NCBI GenBank assembly: GCA_946902875.1
Contig: OX336343.1
Span: forward strand, 19,267,596-19,331,595
Length of the DNA stretch: 64,000 nt
Direction: 5' to 3'
Origin: Nematopogon swammerdamellus
Lineage: Eukaryota; Arthropoda; Insecta; Lepidoptera; Adelidae
In this document: in pieces, positions 1 to 11,190 of the stretch
Position numbering within the stretch: position 1 is the first letter of the stretch
Layout of the letters: each line of letters begins with the position of its first letter
The notes under the pieces: generated by a model
The model's database searches: none
The model's input: only the letters and a program-made list of their open reading frames with translations
What the model was told of the DNA's origin: nothing
Program-made: the position numbers and the translations under genes

Positions 1-404
1 TCCTGTGTGTGTGAACACACTAAATGGACTAGTTCAGTTGTACCCACAGAAATCCTAAGTAATAGCTAATACTTCTCTGATCTGTGGTTGTACCCATACA
101 CATAACGAGTGAGGGTGATGATGATGCATTTGAAAAATAATATTTTTCTTGTCAGCTCTATATCTACTAGTTAAATGTAGTAGAAAGTATTTATTGTACA
201 CCAGGAAAAATATAGTAAATATTATGATCATAAATAAACATAGAAACTGCAGTAGTTGATTGAAATGATGAAACGTTGCGTTCTATAAATTATAGTAAAC
301 ATATTTTTGTATTCAGAAATAAATAGTGAGCTTTCTAAAATAAAATAAAACATTTCTTAAAAAACACAGGCAATAGTTATAAATTAAACAAGCTATCTAT
401 AATT
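1..404. other. AT-rich stretch, no gene seen
   Basis: AT-rich sequence without a convincing reading frame or a repeat that I can match elsewhere in the window. It ends where a LINE-A tail begins. Confidence 0.5.
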
Positions 405-603
405 AACCGCACAACGCGCACTGGGCGGGGAGGGGATTGTATCCCTACACGCTGGCCTTGCCGCTGATACATACGAATCGGTTCTGCAGGTCTTTCCTTC
501 ACAGGTCGACATGGCATTCGCAACCCCCGCATACGTCCATGGGGTTGGTTAGACGCCTTATGGTTGGCATGGGGCCACATGTCGCGCTTTCAATAAAAAA
601 TTA
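405..603 (+). mobile_element. LINE-A 3' tail fragment
   Basis: This matches the 3' end of the LINE at 7270-11190: the block ACTGGGC..GGGATTG, the GGCATGGCATTCGCAACCCC block, and the terminal TGTCGCGCTTTCAATAAAAA. Relative to the long copy it has an internal deletion joining the CTTCACAG segment to the GGCATGGC segment. It is 5' truncated, as expected for target-primed insertion of a non-LTR element. It codes for nothing intact. Confidence 0.85.
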
Positions 604-1219
604 ATTAAGATTTAAATATTTTTATTCACACCAATATTTGGGTTTAGATTTTTGTGTATTTTGTACACAATAAATTAAAATAAAATTATAATTTTCAATA
701 AAAAATAAATAAAAATATCATAAAACTTCAAAGTATTTTCTCCACAATAAAAGCTAGAAAATATCCCAGAGGTCCTGTGCTAACGGTCGTTCTAGTATTC
801 GAGAGATACAATACAATACTCAACAATAGAGTGAGAATTCCAATCCCTCACAGATTCCCGCACAATTTTGTCATTAAAATTCCTCTTTAAATTATTGGAG
901 TGGCGGAGATTTGAGCTCGAAATTCGCCCGTAAACAAAATATTTATTAAGAAGATTCCTGTCTGCGATTTTTTTATTTTATTTTGGATATTAACACTTCC
1001 TATAACGCAATTAGTGACAGTGACAATTGTTTTTAGAAATATTTAAATATACATACTGGCAGTTACCGCGGCTCGTCTCCCGAAAAAAATATCTTATATA
1101 CATCCTTAGATGTGCCAGAAAGCCGTTGTGAGTTGATTGAGTAGTTTTCGACTTATAAGTGAACATAGAATAGACGACGGTGCGCGCGGAGCAAGCATAG
1201 GTCGTTACAGATTTTCCGC
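604..1219. other. AT-rich intergenic DNA
   Basis: No reading frame or recognisable family. Around 1130-1180 a short piece resembling the dispersed TTGAGTAGTTTTCGACTTATAAG repeat (compare 41285 and 45805) precedes the SINE. Confidence 0.4.
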
Positions 1220-1553
1220 TTTTTTTTTTCTTTTTTTTTTATGGAAACTGACACGGTTGGCTACAACCTACAAGATCTGTGATGTCAGCCCAAAACACCG
1301 GGTAAACTTGGTGTCACGTCAGTGCTTCCCTTCGGTCTTGCCGGCTACACTGAACTGGACGGAAAACACAAACTATTTACATAGCCGTTTCAAGCGACCT
1401 TTCATTCATTGGGGTGGTATCAACCCGGGCGGGTAAAAACCCTACCACCTAGTAATATAAGAAGGGAGTCATATCCCTTAGTCGCCTTTTATGACATACA
1501 CGGGGAGAGATGCAGTGGGGCTATTCTTTTAAAGTACCGGCCCCACACGGTAC
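1220..1553 (-). mobile_element. SINE-L, near-complete body, T-rich tail on + strand
   Basis: One of the dispersed copies of the window's most abundant repeat. Read on the - strand it starts TACCGTGTGGGGCCGG, passes a GGTAGGG..TTACCCGCC segment resembling a Pol III B box (about 10 of 11 positions in the best copies), contains the GTCCAGTTCAGTGTAGCCGG block, and ends CAGTTTCCATAAAAAA. Its length of about 330 bp, A-rich 3' end and lack of coding support SINE assignment. Near-complete copies also lie at 31322-31652, 42331-42657, 46607-46928 and 63633-63957. Confidence 0.85.
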
Positions 1554-1916
1554 AAATTTTATTATAAGTTCAAGAAGACTAATCTTTACATGCACGTTTC
1601 ACCAATAATAGTACCATCCTGAAAAATCTAGTCCAATTCGGGCATTATAGCTTCTTACCATTACATAATCTCTTCTTATCTGTCATTAATCACCAAATTA
1701 TAATCGTTTTATACTTTTGAGTGCGTCATCTACATCCGACACTCTCGCTTACAGTAACTGTATTATTTCGCGAATTAAATCTAGGTATGTGTTATATTAT
1801 GTTTTCGTTTACGAAGAAGTCACGCGGCGGGAGTAAGAACGGCGGCGTAAGCGTGGTCGTGGCGAGTATCTAGTAAGCTTCAATTTGTGCAATGTTTTCT
1901 TGTCTCTGTACACCGT

Positions 1917-2090
1917 GACCAGTTTCCAAAATGAATATATTTTATTTTGTTGTAGCCACCGATACCGGGATCAGTGAGTAAAAACATTAATTAGTTTTCA
2001 ATGGAAACGGATCCCGGTATCAGTGGATACAAATCGGCGTGATCAGTTTCCAATTCAACCTGATCCCGGGATCCGTGGAGACAACTCCAA
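1917..2090. repeat. Cluster of three related GATCCCGG palindromic motifs
   Basis: The motif GATCCCGGTATCRGTGG occurs three times: inverted near 1957-1979, direct near 2009-2030, and as a variant with GATCCCGGGATCCGTGG near 2060-2080. CAGTTTCCAA boxes sit beside it at about 1920 and 2045. This resembles a decayed fold-back end or a cluster of binding sites. The function is unknown. Confidence 0.45.
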
Positions 2091-2139
2091 TTTTTTTTTG
2101 CGTTTCGGTTCTGAACTACGTCCATAGAAAAAAGTAGAA

Positions 2140-2410
2140 CGTGCGCTTCACGCCGCCGCGCTCCCCTGCAATGAAACGCTCCACGTACATGAAAACATCT
2201 CTACCTAGTTCTTTATTCCTCGCCCCAGTCCCAGTCGGTCCCAGGCCCAGGGCCTCCTCTAGCGCTATCGCCTATCGTCACGTGACCCGCGCCGCCGAGC
2301 GTTGACCTCCGCTGCGCAGCTGATCGTCTAGCTGTGTAGCCGAACCGCACCACCACCACCCCACTCCACACACAGCCGCAACGTAGACACTCGTAGGTGG
2401 CGGTCGGTAG
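2140..2410. promoter_or_regulatory. CpG-rich island with a palindromic E-box
   Basis: GC- and CpG-rich island in AT-rich surroundings. It contains the palindrome GTCACGTGAC at 2277-2286, an extended E-box of the kind bound by USF/TFE3/MITF-type bHLH-zip factors. It could be a promoter or enhancer, perhaps for the THAP exon 0.9 kb downstream, but no TATA box or initiator/DPE pair was found. The assignment is inference. Confidence 0.3.
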
Positions 2411-3243
2411 AACCTTGTTTAAACCAATTTATTTATTTATTTATATATTTAAAATTCATCCATTAGGTGTCTGTGCACATTCGGAGAAGTCATAGTGTAT
2501 TTAAAAATAATGTTATAATGAGGTATTGGGCATCGAGCAAAAAATAGCCTTCGTCCATTCCAAAAATGGATATAAAAGTTTCAATAATATTGTGGTTTGA
2601 AGCGAACAGTAAACTTACACTACAATATCTTATTTATTAGCTACCTACTTAAAACTAAACTTACAATAAAGATGTGTAAACTGACTCGTGTGTGTAAACA
2701 ACAATAATTACATTACTAAAGTCAAATAATACAAAAAATTCATAATATCAGTTGTCAAATTAAATAAAATAGTCAAAAGCGAAAAGTAAAAATATAAAAA
2801 ATTAACAGTAAATCATAAAATATTAAGATCATTGCATTTGTCAAAGTGGATTAAATTAATAAAGAACAGTAAAAAAAAATCAGTGGTCAAAATTATTTCA
2901 ATTGTCATAATAATTAATAGTAATTACAGTTGTCAATAAATAATACCTATAACTAAACATGTAAATAAAATGACTAGAATGCTGACTAGATTATTTAAAA
3001 CTACAATCATCCAGGGCTTCCTTTAAATTATAATAAACTTTTCCCGTGAATCGGATAATACGCGATCTTCTTACAACCATTCTTACAACATATTCCCCTA
3101 CCCTTGCCCCATACCAGGCCTTCGTCACTCGCTCAAGGTCGCGAGTTAAATGCCTACCGCTTGGCGTACCGACTAATGTACAATTAACAGTGGGCTGTCG
3201 CTATCCAGCCAGACCGGGCGTGTGGCGCTTTCGAATTTAGAAA
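2411..3243. other. AT-rich DNA upstream of the THAP exon
   Basis: Low-complexity AT-rich DNA with runs of AATAA/ATAAA; no family is recognised. The last 200 bp are less AT-rich and could be 5' UTR of the exon that follows. An open frame of 64 codons at 3046-3240 has no recognisable similarity. Confidence 0.4.
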
Positions 3244-3341
3244 ATGTCGAAATCACGTAATTATTGTGCAGTGGACGGGTGCAAAAGTCAACAGACAAAT
3301 GAAAACTTGTCTTTTTTTTCATTGCCGAGAGAAGAAGAAAG
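3244..3341 (+). CDS. First coding exon of a THAP-domain protein (partial)
   Basis: ATG at 3244 opens a frame of 32 codons plus 2 nt that stops at a strong splice donor (AG|GTAAGT, 3340-3347). The peptide has NYCAVDGCKSQQ near residues 6-17, then SFFSLPREEER. This is the N-terminal half of a THAP zinc finger: the C-x4-C pair of the C2CH ligands and the F-x-x-(L/F)-P signature. THAP domains bind DNA and occur in host transcription factors and in P-element-type transposases. The tryptophan and the distal C-x2-H ligands would lie in the next exon, which I could not find downstream. It may be the start of a gene with a long intron or a stranded fragment of a transposase gene. Confidence 0.6.
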
Positions 3342-4571
3342 GTAAGTGTTGTTTAGTAGCATTTTGATTTATTTCTAGTAATTTATTTATTCATATAGTA
3401 GGATCATTGATCATTGATTTAAAATGATATTATTATATTGCCAATAACATTAGTACGCCGAACAGCGTGGTGTGTATGGCCTAATTCGTATAAGGATAAT
3501 AGGTACATTGTAGATGATCATTGATCATTAAATTTATTGATCAAACAAAACTATCACTGGAAGGTTGCACGCAATGCACGCTTCGATGTGAGAAACTAAT
3601 TGTGACGCTAACGCATGCATGAATTTGTTCGCATGAATTTGCCGTAGCTAAATATCATATCGTTGGTAGCTAGAACGATAAAAGTTGGTAGGTATCATCT
3701 TCATTTTATTCCTCACAATAAGACAGCACAAAGACACAGCCCTTAACGCGCTGAACGGCGCGCTTTCGAGATAGAGTTACACGACAGAAAGAGAAGCGAA
3801 ATGTAGGCAATTATCGTGGTTAGGCATGCAGCTCTGGGCGAGTCAATTTGTACTTTATCGCGTCGTCGCAGAGTAGCTATTTCTTTGTGAGTGTTTGTAC
3901 AGAGCAGCTTCTGTACGGAGTACTCTTTTCTATTCTGTGCCCATACTAGGCGGTAGGCTCAAATTGTAGCCGACTGGGTTGGTACAACCGTACTGGATGT
4001 AAGATGGCCGCATAGCAGACTCGGCTGTGTTCTCCTCTAGTCCAGTATAGCCAGCAATCCAGGGAAGTCTCCGTTATGGCACCTACATTCTCGGAGGTGA
4101 TATTGGCTGGTGGGAGCATGCGCTTTGGCCCCCTTCGGCCCTGCCAATCATACCGGATTACATTTAAAAAAACAGCAAATAATACTTAGTCGATTTATTA
4201 GAATATCATAGATAGATAATAGTGTTTATTAGGTTTCCGTAACCGTACGGAAGCCAATTATATCCTCTTTATGTAGGTAATAAAAACAGACTGAAAAAAA
4301 AACAGAATCACAAGGGAATCAACAGGGAGGGAGCCCCCACAGCTTACTGGTAAAGTTATTTGTTTTTTAGGTAAGTAAGTTAGTTTCAAGGTACAAATTC
4401 AGTGCCCAAAATTACGTTCTGCAATAAGTTCATCTTCTGTACCTCGTGTAACATTTATTCTAGTGTAACATTGTGTGTTCGGCGAAGAGCTAGCCACCGT
4501 TACAAGGTTGCACAGATGGTTGTACAGATCTTCCTCCACCTTCATAGGCTATCGCACTACTCAACTAAAGA
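3342..4571. other. Intron or intergenic DNA with repeat remnants
   Basis: It follows the THAP exon donor. Copies of a GATCATTGATCATT motif occur at about 3403 and 3518. A moderately GC-rich block at 3830-4170 (AAGATGGCCGCATAG region) looks like an old mobile-element fragment I cannot place. The sequence near 4230-4260 resembles the GGTTTCCGTA..CGTACGGAA end of the repeat at 34795-35095. No second THAP exon was recognised. Confidence 0.35.
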
Positions 4572-4813
4572 CGTAGAGTGTTTTCATTTTACGAAGGCAC
4601 GCGGGGACGAGGTAGGAAGTGATGCGAGAGGCGACCGCGCGCCGCGCTGAGCTCAGTAGAGAACGAACTCGGTGCCCGGTCGGTACACACGTTCTACACA
4701 CTTCTCTGCGTCGCTCCGTTGAACCGAGTCGTTCCCTACTGAGCTCCGCGCGGTCTCACACCACTTCCTACCTCATACCCCTCGTGGCTTCGTAAAATGA
4801 AAACAACTCTACG
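4572..4813. mobile_element. MITE-like element with ~80-bp terminal inverted repeats
   Basis: The left end starts CGTAGAGTG..TTTTCATTTTACGAAG, and the right end is its inverse, CTTCGTAAAATGAAAACAACTCTACG. Pairing continues through GAGGTAGGAAGTG/CACTTCCTACCTC and GAGCTCAGT/ACTGAGCTC. It is 242 bp and has no coding capacity. The target-site duplication is not clear, so the superfamily is unassigned. Confidence 0.65.
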
Positions 4814-4924
4814 GTGTGAATAGATGCGGCCGCTCCGCCCGCCCCACGGCCTCGCTGCGCATATAGCGGAAGGGCGGGCGCGCTTCCTAAATACTCTGGC
4901 GGTTGAGATTTTGAAGCTTTTCGA

Positions 4925-5402
4925 TGGAAGGTGCTGGCTTTTTAACCGACTTCAAAAAAGGAGGAGGTTCTATGTTCGGCTGTATGTATTTTTTTTTATG
5001 TATGTTCAGCAATATCTTCCCCAATTGTGAACCGATTTCGATGATTCTTTTTGTGTTCGGTTCAGTCTAGCTCCAAGGTGGTCCCATTTTTTTTTGGTCA
5101 AGATCGGATTGTAAAGCAAGGCGGAATCGCGAGGCCGAAGGTCGAGCGATTCCGCCGAGTACATTAATAGCAAATAAAAATTACTAAAAAAACTGTGAAA
5201 TAAAAAACTATTTAAAAAAATATAAAAACCGCCTTCAAAAATGTATGAAATAAAAAAAATAAAAATCGAACCCTAGAGTTGAAGGCGGTGGTGCAAGCAA
5301 AAATAACCAACCGCCTTCAACTATAGAGTTCGATTTTAATTTTTTTATTTCATACATTTTTGAAGGCGGTTTTTATATTTTTTTAAATAGTTTTTTTGGG
5401 TT
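4925..5402 (+). mobile_element. Fold-back element FB1, copy 1
   Basis: It begins near AACCGACTTCAAAAAAGGAGG, a dispersed block that I associate with lepidopteran genomes. It then carries a small hairpin (GGCGGAATCGC/GCGATTCCGCC, 5121-5156) and a long near-perfect hairpin: arms 5202-5289 and 5310-5397 around GGTGCAAGCAAAAATAACC, each ending in the inner ACCGCCTTCAACT block. The same modules in the same order occur at 14265-14605. No coding capacity. Confidence 0.7.
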
Positions 5403-5472
5403 GTATCGATTAGTATTTATAATAATATTTAAGTTTTGCAGAACTAATTAGCAAGTAAGTGTTGTATTTTTT

Positions 5473-5637
5473 ATTTTTTTTTTTCATGGAAACTGGCACG
5501 GTTGGCTACAACACCTACAACATCCGTCATGTCAGCCCATAACACCGGGTGAACTAGGTGCCCTGTTAGTGCTTCCCTTCATTTCATGTCCGCTACACTA
5601 CTGGACGGAAAACACGAACTATTTACATAGCCGTTTT
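5473..5637 (-). mobile_element. SINE-L fragment, 3' half
   Basis: T-rich run followed by ATGGAAACTGGCACGGTTGG and the ACACTACTGGACGGAAAACAC block. It lacks the head half found in full copies. In element orientation it reads on the - strand. Confidence 0.8.
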
Positions 5638-5804
5638 AAATGTAGTGGTTATTTATTGCACAAAATTCAATATTTTGTTGGTGTTTTTAGTTATGACCGC
5701 AAATAAAACTATATCGTAAGACCCAGCAGTAACGAAAATAGATTCCTCCCGATTGATGCTCCCCATAATAGTCCAGGAAACGAGGAAATTCCTTGTATGG
5801 GCTC

Positions 5805-6390
5805 TTCGGACTAATTCCTCTGTCGCTGAAACTTTGCAGTGTGATAGAGTAGTGTTTAAAATATACGTTTGACAAATTATCTAGGATTTTTGATGTTTGG
5901 AAGTTAGGTATTAAAATGAATGAATGCCTAAAAATGAAAATGGCTTATAACTGCTGATGAAAAATTGCTCCGTCCGAAATTCCTTCGGTATATGATATTA
6001 CATATTAATAAGAGTATATATTAACATTATCTAGGAAAATTTCGATTTCGAATAGGCAGAAATTTGAAAATATCTATTTTGTATCACAACTTCTTCAGAA
6101 AAATTGCTCTGTCAATTTTAATTTTTTTATATGTCTTAATTTATTTAAATATATCGCTTTTGACAATTATCTAGGAAATTTTCCATATCGATCACACCTT
6201 TACAGATTTTCGGCAATAATTCGCTGTGAAAAATTGCTCCGTCCGAAATTCCTTCGGAATATGATATTATATATTAATAAGAGTATACATACAACATTAT
6301 CTAGGAAAATTTCGATTTCGAATAGGCAGAAATTTGAAAATACCTATTTTGTATCACAACTTCTTCAGAAAATTGACCATATAAATGCCA
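5805..6390 (+). repeat. Dimeric tandem repeat (repeat A), copy 1
   Basis: The phrase AATTGCTCCGTCCGAAATTCC occurs at 5963 and again at 6232 (period 269). Related half-units (AATTGCTCTGTCAATTT at 6102, AATTGACC at 6372) fall between them, giving alternating spacings of about 139 and 130 bp. Each half contains a TTATCTAGGAAAATTT box. The arrangement is a diverged dimer, typical of satellite-like or Helitron-internal repeats. The same unit occurs inverted at 15118-15795. Confidence 0.75.
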
Positions 6391-6682
6391 AAAGGCACCA
6401 ACCCACAAATTGGTTAAAAATGAGTTAAATATACCAATCGAGAGCTAATCAACCCTCTATTTTTTGCAGAAAAGACCCAGGCAGGCTACTTGGTATATAC
6501 TAATAGGTTTCTACACATTCGTGCGCCCAATTGAGGTATATCGCAACAGCAGAAAAGAATTATGCTACTTGGTACTAGCTAACTGGTCAGATTTTTTTTT
6601 TGCGTAAAAGATCCAAGCGAGATGGACTTTTTTGTTTTTAATGAAGTACGCTAAAAGTATTTATCAAAACAGAGCCAAGATA
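6391..6682. other. AT-rich spacer
   Basis: No gene or recognised repeat apart from a loose repetition of GGCTACTTGGTAT / TGCTACTTGGTAC at about 6483 and 6563. Confidence 0.35.
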
Positions 6683-6830
6683 TCTGGTTCTTTTTGGCAT
6701 TATATAATAAAAACAAACTGTATATCGCAAAGTGGAACCAATTTATGTGGTTCTTTTTGGCATTTATAATAAAAACAAACGGTATATTGCAAAAATGTAA
6801 TCAATTTATGTGGTTGGTTTGCCTTTGGGG
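6683..6830 (+). repeat. Short tandem repeat, ~66-bp unit
   Basis: The block GGTTCTTTTTGGCATT..ATAATAAAAACAAAC is repeated at about 6684 and 6750, with a third partial unit. It produces a spurious open frame across 6694-7107. Confidence 0.6.
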
Positions 6831-7116
6831 ACCTATAGTGAGTCTTATTTCATTGGAAATAAGAGATCTTTTTTTAAAAATAAAATCAAACATGTCTACG
6901 TTCTATGAAACAGAACGCCTAATAATAAATAAGTTCAGTTCAGTTCACTACCGCGACGAATGTGTCAGTTCACGACCGCGAAGTAAAGTAAATTGCTGTT
7001 TTCGACGTGGCTCAATGTACCTACTACGTAGTGATCGCGACATATCGCCAGAGTGTAGTTCGACGTCGTCGTCCAAGCAGGTGCCTACGCCGCGCCGCCT
7101 AACGTAACCATTGAAG

Positions 7117-7140
7117 ATAGAATAGAATAGAATAGAATAT
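7117..7140. repeat. (TAGAA)n microsatellite
   Basis: About four tandem TAGAA units. Confidence 0.85.
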
Positions 7141-7828
7141 TTATTTGTATAACATATACAAGTCACAAACTAACATTCACACATTTTAAAATTTTTCTAT
7201 TTAGAAAATAAAATAATATGAAACATAATAAATGAGTCCTATTAAAATTAAAATTATTAATAATAGAAATCCGATATAAAAGTCACACGTGCCTCCTGGG
7301 TGGTGCCAAATGAACAGCAATCAGCGTGTGGGAGATCTTCGGATCGGCTGGGTTCGCCACCACACCCCGGGAGAAACAATTACACCGGCATAACAGTTCG
7401 CTGTGTTCCGGTGTACTTCCCGGGGACCCAGTAGCAGGTGGGGTTGGCTGTGGTGAGGAGTAGGCCAGTGATCCCGACGCGGATTCGCTGTTCAGAGGTG
7501 ACGCATCGACACGGTTGACAGGGAGACCCGGTTAAACGGTTATTCCGCTGGCCGCCCGCCGGGTAGTACAGGAGCCCATTCGCGTCTAACCAACGCGAGA
7601 GGCTGCCCCGGTCAACCGGCGCATAATCCCGGAGTGGTCCGTCGTGCCGGTTGGTGACCGGAGTAGGGGTTCCGGCGGCCACTTCCGGGGGGGGACCGGG
7701 GGCCTTTCCGTCTTCCGTGTCGGCGCAACACTAACCTGAGTAGTAAGCGATGAAGCTAGGGTCCACGCTTTGCCCGTGAATCACCACAGCCACCCTTTCA
7801 TGCTCTTTCCCTCCCTCTTACAAAAATC

Positions 7829-10800
7829 ATGGCAGCGAAAAAAAAGGAAAAAAAGGTTCAATCAGCGGTGCACACCCTTACACCACTATTTAGCGTTGAC
7901 TCGACCAACGTGCGGGGGTTGCATACCAATTTGAATGCCGTCCATCACCACCTGGAGACGAAGAAGCCGGCCTTGCTTTTCCTGACGGAATCACAAATAT
8001 ATCGACCTGCACTACCCCGGCTACACCCTGGAAGAAGCCTTCCGGTCGCGAGCCGGGGTTTGCTTGTTTGTCAGGGCAGATATTTGCTGTCGTCGCCTGC
8101 GCTGCCTTGAGGACTCCGAGCTATCAGTACTTTGGGTCCACGAGGATCTGGGAACGGTCTCGCGGGTGTACGCCTGTCTGTACAGGTCGCACTCTGGTGA
8201 TGCAGAGACAGCTCGGTTATTTGAGTACCTGAGTGGAGCGGCAGACAAAGTCCAAGAGCGGTTCCCTACCGCGGATTTGGTTCTTCTTGGAGACTTCAAT
8301 GCCCATCACGAGGCATGGCTAGGCTCCAGGAGAACTGACTTTGCGGGGAGAGCCGCCTACGACTTCGCCTTGACGCATGACCTGTCTCAACTGGTAGACC
8401 AGCCCACCAGGCTGCCAGATATAGACGGTCATGAACCCTCTCTGCTGGATCTTCTGCTGACAACGAACCCCACTGCATATAAGGTCGCAGTGAGAGCCCC
8501 GCTGGGTTCCTCTGATCATTGTTTAGTGTGGTCCACGGTGCCATCTTCGCCTCCTCAGTCCCGTACTGGAGGAACGCGTCGAATTTGGCACTACGCGTCA
8601 GCAGATTGGGATGGGATGCGAGAACACTTCGCATCCTACCCTTGGAGAGAGATCTGCTTCAGTTCGGGCGATCCGTCGCAATGCGCTAATACCGTTGCCG
8701 AGGTGGTTCTGGGGGCAATGGAAATGTTTATTCGCAGCGCCTCTGTCTACCTCGGTGGTAAAAGCCAACCATGGTACAGCCGCGACTGTGCTGATGCTGT
8801 CGCAGCTAAATGCGCAGCTTATCGGGCATGGTCGCGCGCTCGTGCCGGACGTGATCCGAACGCATCCTAACTGAAGAAGGAATACAACCGCCTCTCCAGA
8901 TCCTGCATAAAGGTTATTGCCAGGGCCAAATTTGACCACATCGGCAGAATCGGCGATAGACTGAACCAGCACCCAACTGGGAGCCGTGAGTTCTGGTCTC
9001 TCGCTAAATATGTCGAGTCAAATTTCTGCCGCTCCTCTCTTCCACCTCTGCAGTGTCCTGGAGGCTCACTTGTCCACTCCGCAAAGAAGAAAGCCGACTT
9101 ACTGGTATCTCTCTTTGCGGGGAACTCCAACCTGGACGATGGGGGTGCCACTCCCCCATCCATACCTAGGTGTGAGAACTCCATGTCGGAAGTGCAGTTT
9201 CGACAACGGACTGTACGGGCGGAACTTCTCTCCCTAGACGTCAGGAAGGCGAGTGGGCCGGATAGGATTCCTGCATTGGTGTTAAAAAGGTGTGCTCCCG
9301 AACTGGCCCCAGTGCTGACGCGCCTATTCCGTCTCTCCTACTCCAATTGCCGTGTGCCGGCGGCCTGGAAATCTGCGTTTTTGCAAGCGGTCCCTAAAAA
9401 GGGTGACCGCTCAAACCCGTCAAACTACCGACCTATAGCGATTACCTCCCTTTTCTGTAAGGTGATGGAGCGCATTATCAATACGCAGCTCATGAAGTAC
9501 CTGGAGACGAATGACCTCATCAGCGATCGGCAATACGGCTTCCGGCCAAAACGATCTGCTGGTGATCTCCTAGCGTACGTCACTCACCTTTGGGGGGAAT
9601 CGCTTGACGGTCATGGTGAATTGATGCTACCTATTTTAATTTTGAATTTTAATTTATTTTAATTTATTTTAATTTTATTTTAATTTTATATTTTTTTATA
9701 TTGACATAATTGAATTTTTAACCTTTAACAATTCTATTGATGCGAAGTATTTTAATTTAGCTCTAGTTTTAATTGCCTTTCATGCACAAAACAGTTTTTT
9801 TTTCTCTGTATTCTTATAATTTTTAGTTATGTACCTATATTATTGCTAATTATTAGTCCCTTACCATGGCTAGACCCAGACAGTTTCAATTGTAAATTTG
9901 GTAAACTAAAATGTGACGAACTCAAGTGTACCGATGGTACCTAAGATGGAAATGAATAAATGAAAAATTAAATGAAAAATACTTGGCAATTGGCCTTGAT
10001 ATTGCCAAGGCATTTGATCGGCTTTGGCACAAGTCGCTCTTGGGCAAATTGCCGGCTTACGGACTTCCTTCTGGCCTCTGTGACTGGGTCGCCGACTTCC
10101 TACATGGGCGTAGCATTCAGGTCCTAGTGGACGGTTGCTCGTCGGACGCCATGTCAGTGAACCCCGGCGTACCACAAGGATCTGTGTTGTCACCCACGCT
10201 GTTTCTTCTGCATATCAATGATATGCTGTCTCTGGGCAACATACATTGTTATGCGGATGACAGTACGGCACACGGATCCTACACCAGTCACCCTTCAGCC
10301 AGTCGGGATATTGTGGATGAGAAGAGGCGAAGACTTGTGTCTGAGCTCGAACACACACTCGGCTCTATTTCCGAATGGGGCCGTAGCAATTTGGTCGAGT
10401 TCAACGCTTCCAAGACACAAGTTTGCGCGTTAAGTGCGAAGAGAGCGGCGTTCACACCGGCTCCTTCATTCCAAGGCACGTCGCTTAAATTAAGCGAACA
10501 CCTCGGGGTCCTCGGAGTCGAACTGTCGCACGACTTGAACTTTCGTCGCCATATCGAGGGGAAGGCCAAGCTGGCTTCTAAAAAGCTGGGCGTACTCAAT
10601 AAGGTGCGACGGTACTTCACGCCGGACCAAAGGCTGCTTTTGTATAAATCGCAGATCAGGTCCTGCTTGGAGTACTGCTCGCACCTGTGGGATGGCTCTG
10701 CCAAATACCAGCTTGCGCCTCTGGACTCGATCCAGCGTCGAGCCGTGCGACTAGTGGGTGACCCCGCAGTGTCCCGCGATCTAAAACCACTGCAACACCG

Positions 10801-11140
10801 TAGGGATGTCGGCTCCCTAAGTGTGTTCTATCGCTTATTCCATGGGGAGTACTCGGAGGAGCTGTTTAACGCAATCCCGCCGTCCCCTTTCCATCTCCGC
10901 ACCACATGAACTGGGCAGGGATTGCATCCCTATACGCTGGACTTACCGCGGATGCGTACTAATCGATTCTGCAGATCATTCCTCTACAGAACCGGTAAAC
11001 TCTGGAATGCTCTCCCTGCTCATATATTTCCCCCCAAGTACAGTCTCGGGTCCTTAAAGAGGGGCGTGAATGGGCACCTGTCAGGCCGGCATGGCATTCG
11101 CAACCCCCGCATACGACCGAATGTCCATGGGCGTCGTTAG
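7829..11140 (+). pseudogene. Endonuclease-reverse transcriptase of LINE-A, broken
   Basis: The start region at 7829 encodes NVRGLHTNLNAV and TESQ, endonuclease motifs I and II. A frameshift near 8000 moves the frame to one running from about 8001: GDFNAHHEAW (8300s) and SSDHCLVW (8510s) are catalytic motifs. A TAA at 8868-8870 replaces the GAA found at the same site in the inverted copy, so it is a point nonsense mutation. The frame then continues open through RKASGPDRIPALVLKRC, AVPKKGDRSNPSNYRPIAI and QYGFRPKRSAGD. It is cut by the insertion at 9618-9981 and resumes with LDIAKAFDRLWH, GVPQGSVLSP and CYADDSTAHGSY, the RT active site. A second TGA at 10907-10909 stands where related copies have an arginine codon; beyond it the frame stays open to TAG at 11138-11140. 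It encoded the enzymes for target-primed reverse transcription and is now non-functional. Confidence 0.85.
9618..9981. mobile_element. AT-rich insertion inside the LINE-A reverse transcriptase
   Basis: The protein frame leaves LINE-A after LDGHGE and resumes at LAIGLDIAKAF. The intervening ~364 bp is AT-rich, opens with TTTTAATTT-type repeats, and ends GGAAATGAATAAATGAAAAATTAAATGAAAAA, an A-rich tail. It looks like the 3' end of another small retroelement. No clear target-site duplication was found, and the exact borders are approximate. Confidence 0.55.
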
Positions 11141-11190
11141 ACACCTTATGGGTGGCTCGGCGCCATATGTCGCGCTTTCAATAAAAAAAA

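Larger units (their letters stand above)
7270..11190 (+). mobile_element. LINE-A copy 1, nearly full-length APE-type non-LTR retrotransposon
   Basis: This is the longest element in the window. A GC-rich 5' leader (about 7270-7828) contrasts with AT-rich flanks. It is followed by an endonuclease and reverse transcriptase frame, then a short 3' UTR ending TGTCGCGCTTTCAATAAAAA. The apurinic-type endonuclease and YADD-type RT place it in the Jockey/CR1-like non-LTR group; the exact clade is not resolved. No separate ORF1 is recognisable upstream. It is inactivated by a frameshift near 8000, nonsense codons at 8868 and 10907, and an insertion near 9618-9981. Its 3' end recurs at 405, 25541, 43007, 45345, 62700 and 63338. 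I infer the 5' boundary only from composition. Confidence 0.85.

Noticed and set aside
6694..7107. 137-codon protein on the + strand
   Set aside because: Its first half is translated tandem repeat; the rest has no similarity.
7380..7682. 100-codon GC-rich frame on the - strand
   Set aside because: Lies antisense in the LINE-A leader and resembles no known domain; long frames are expected in GC-rich DNA.
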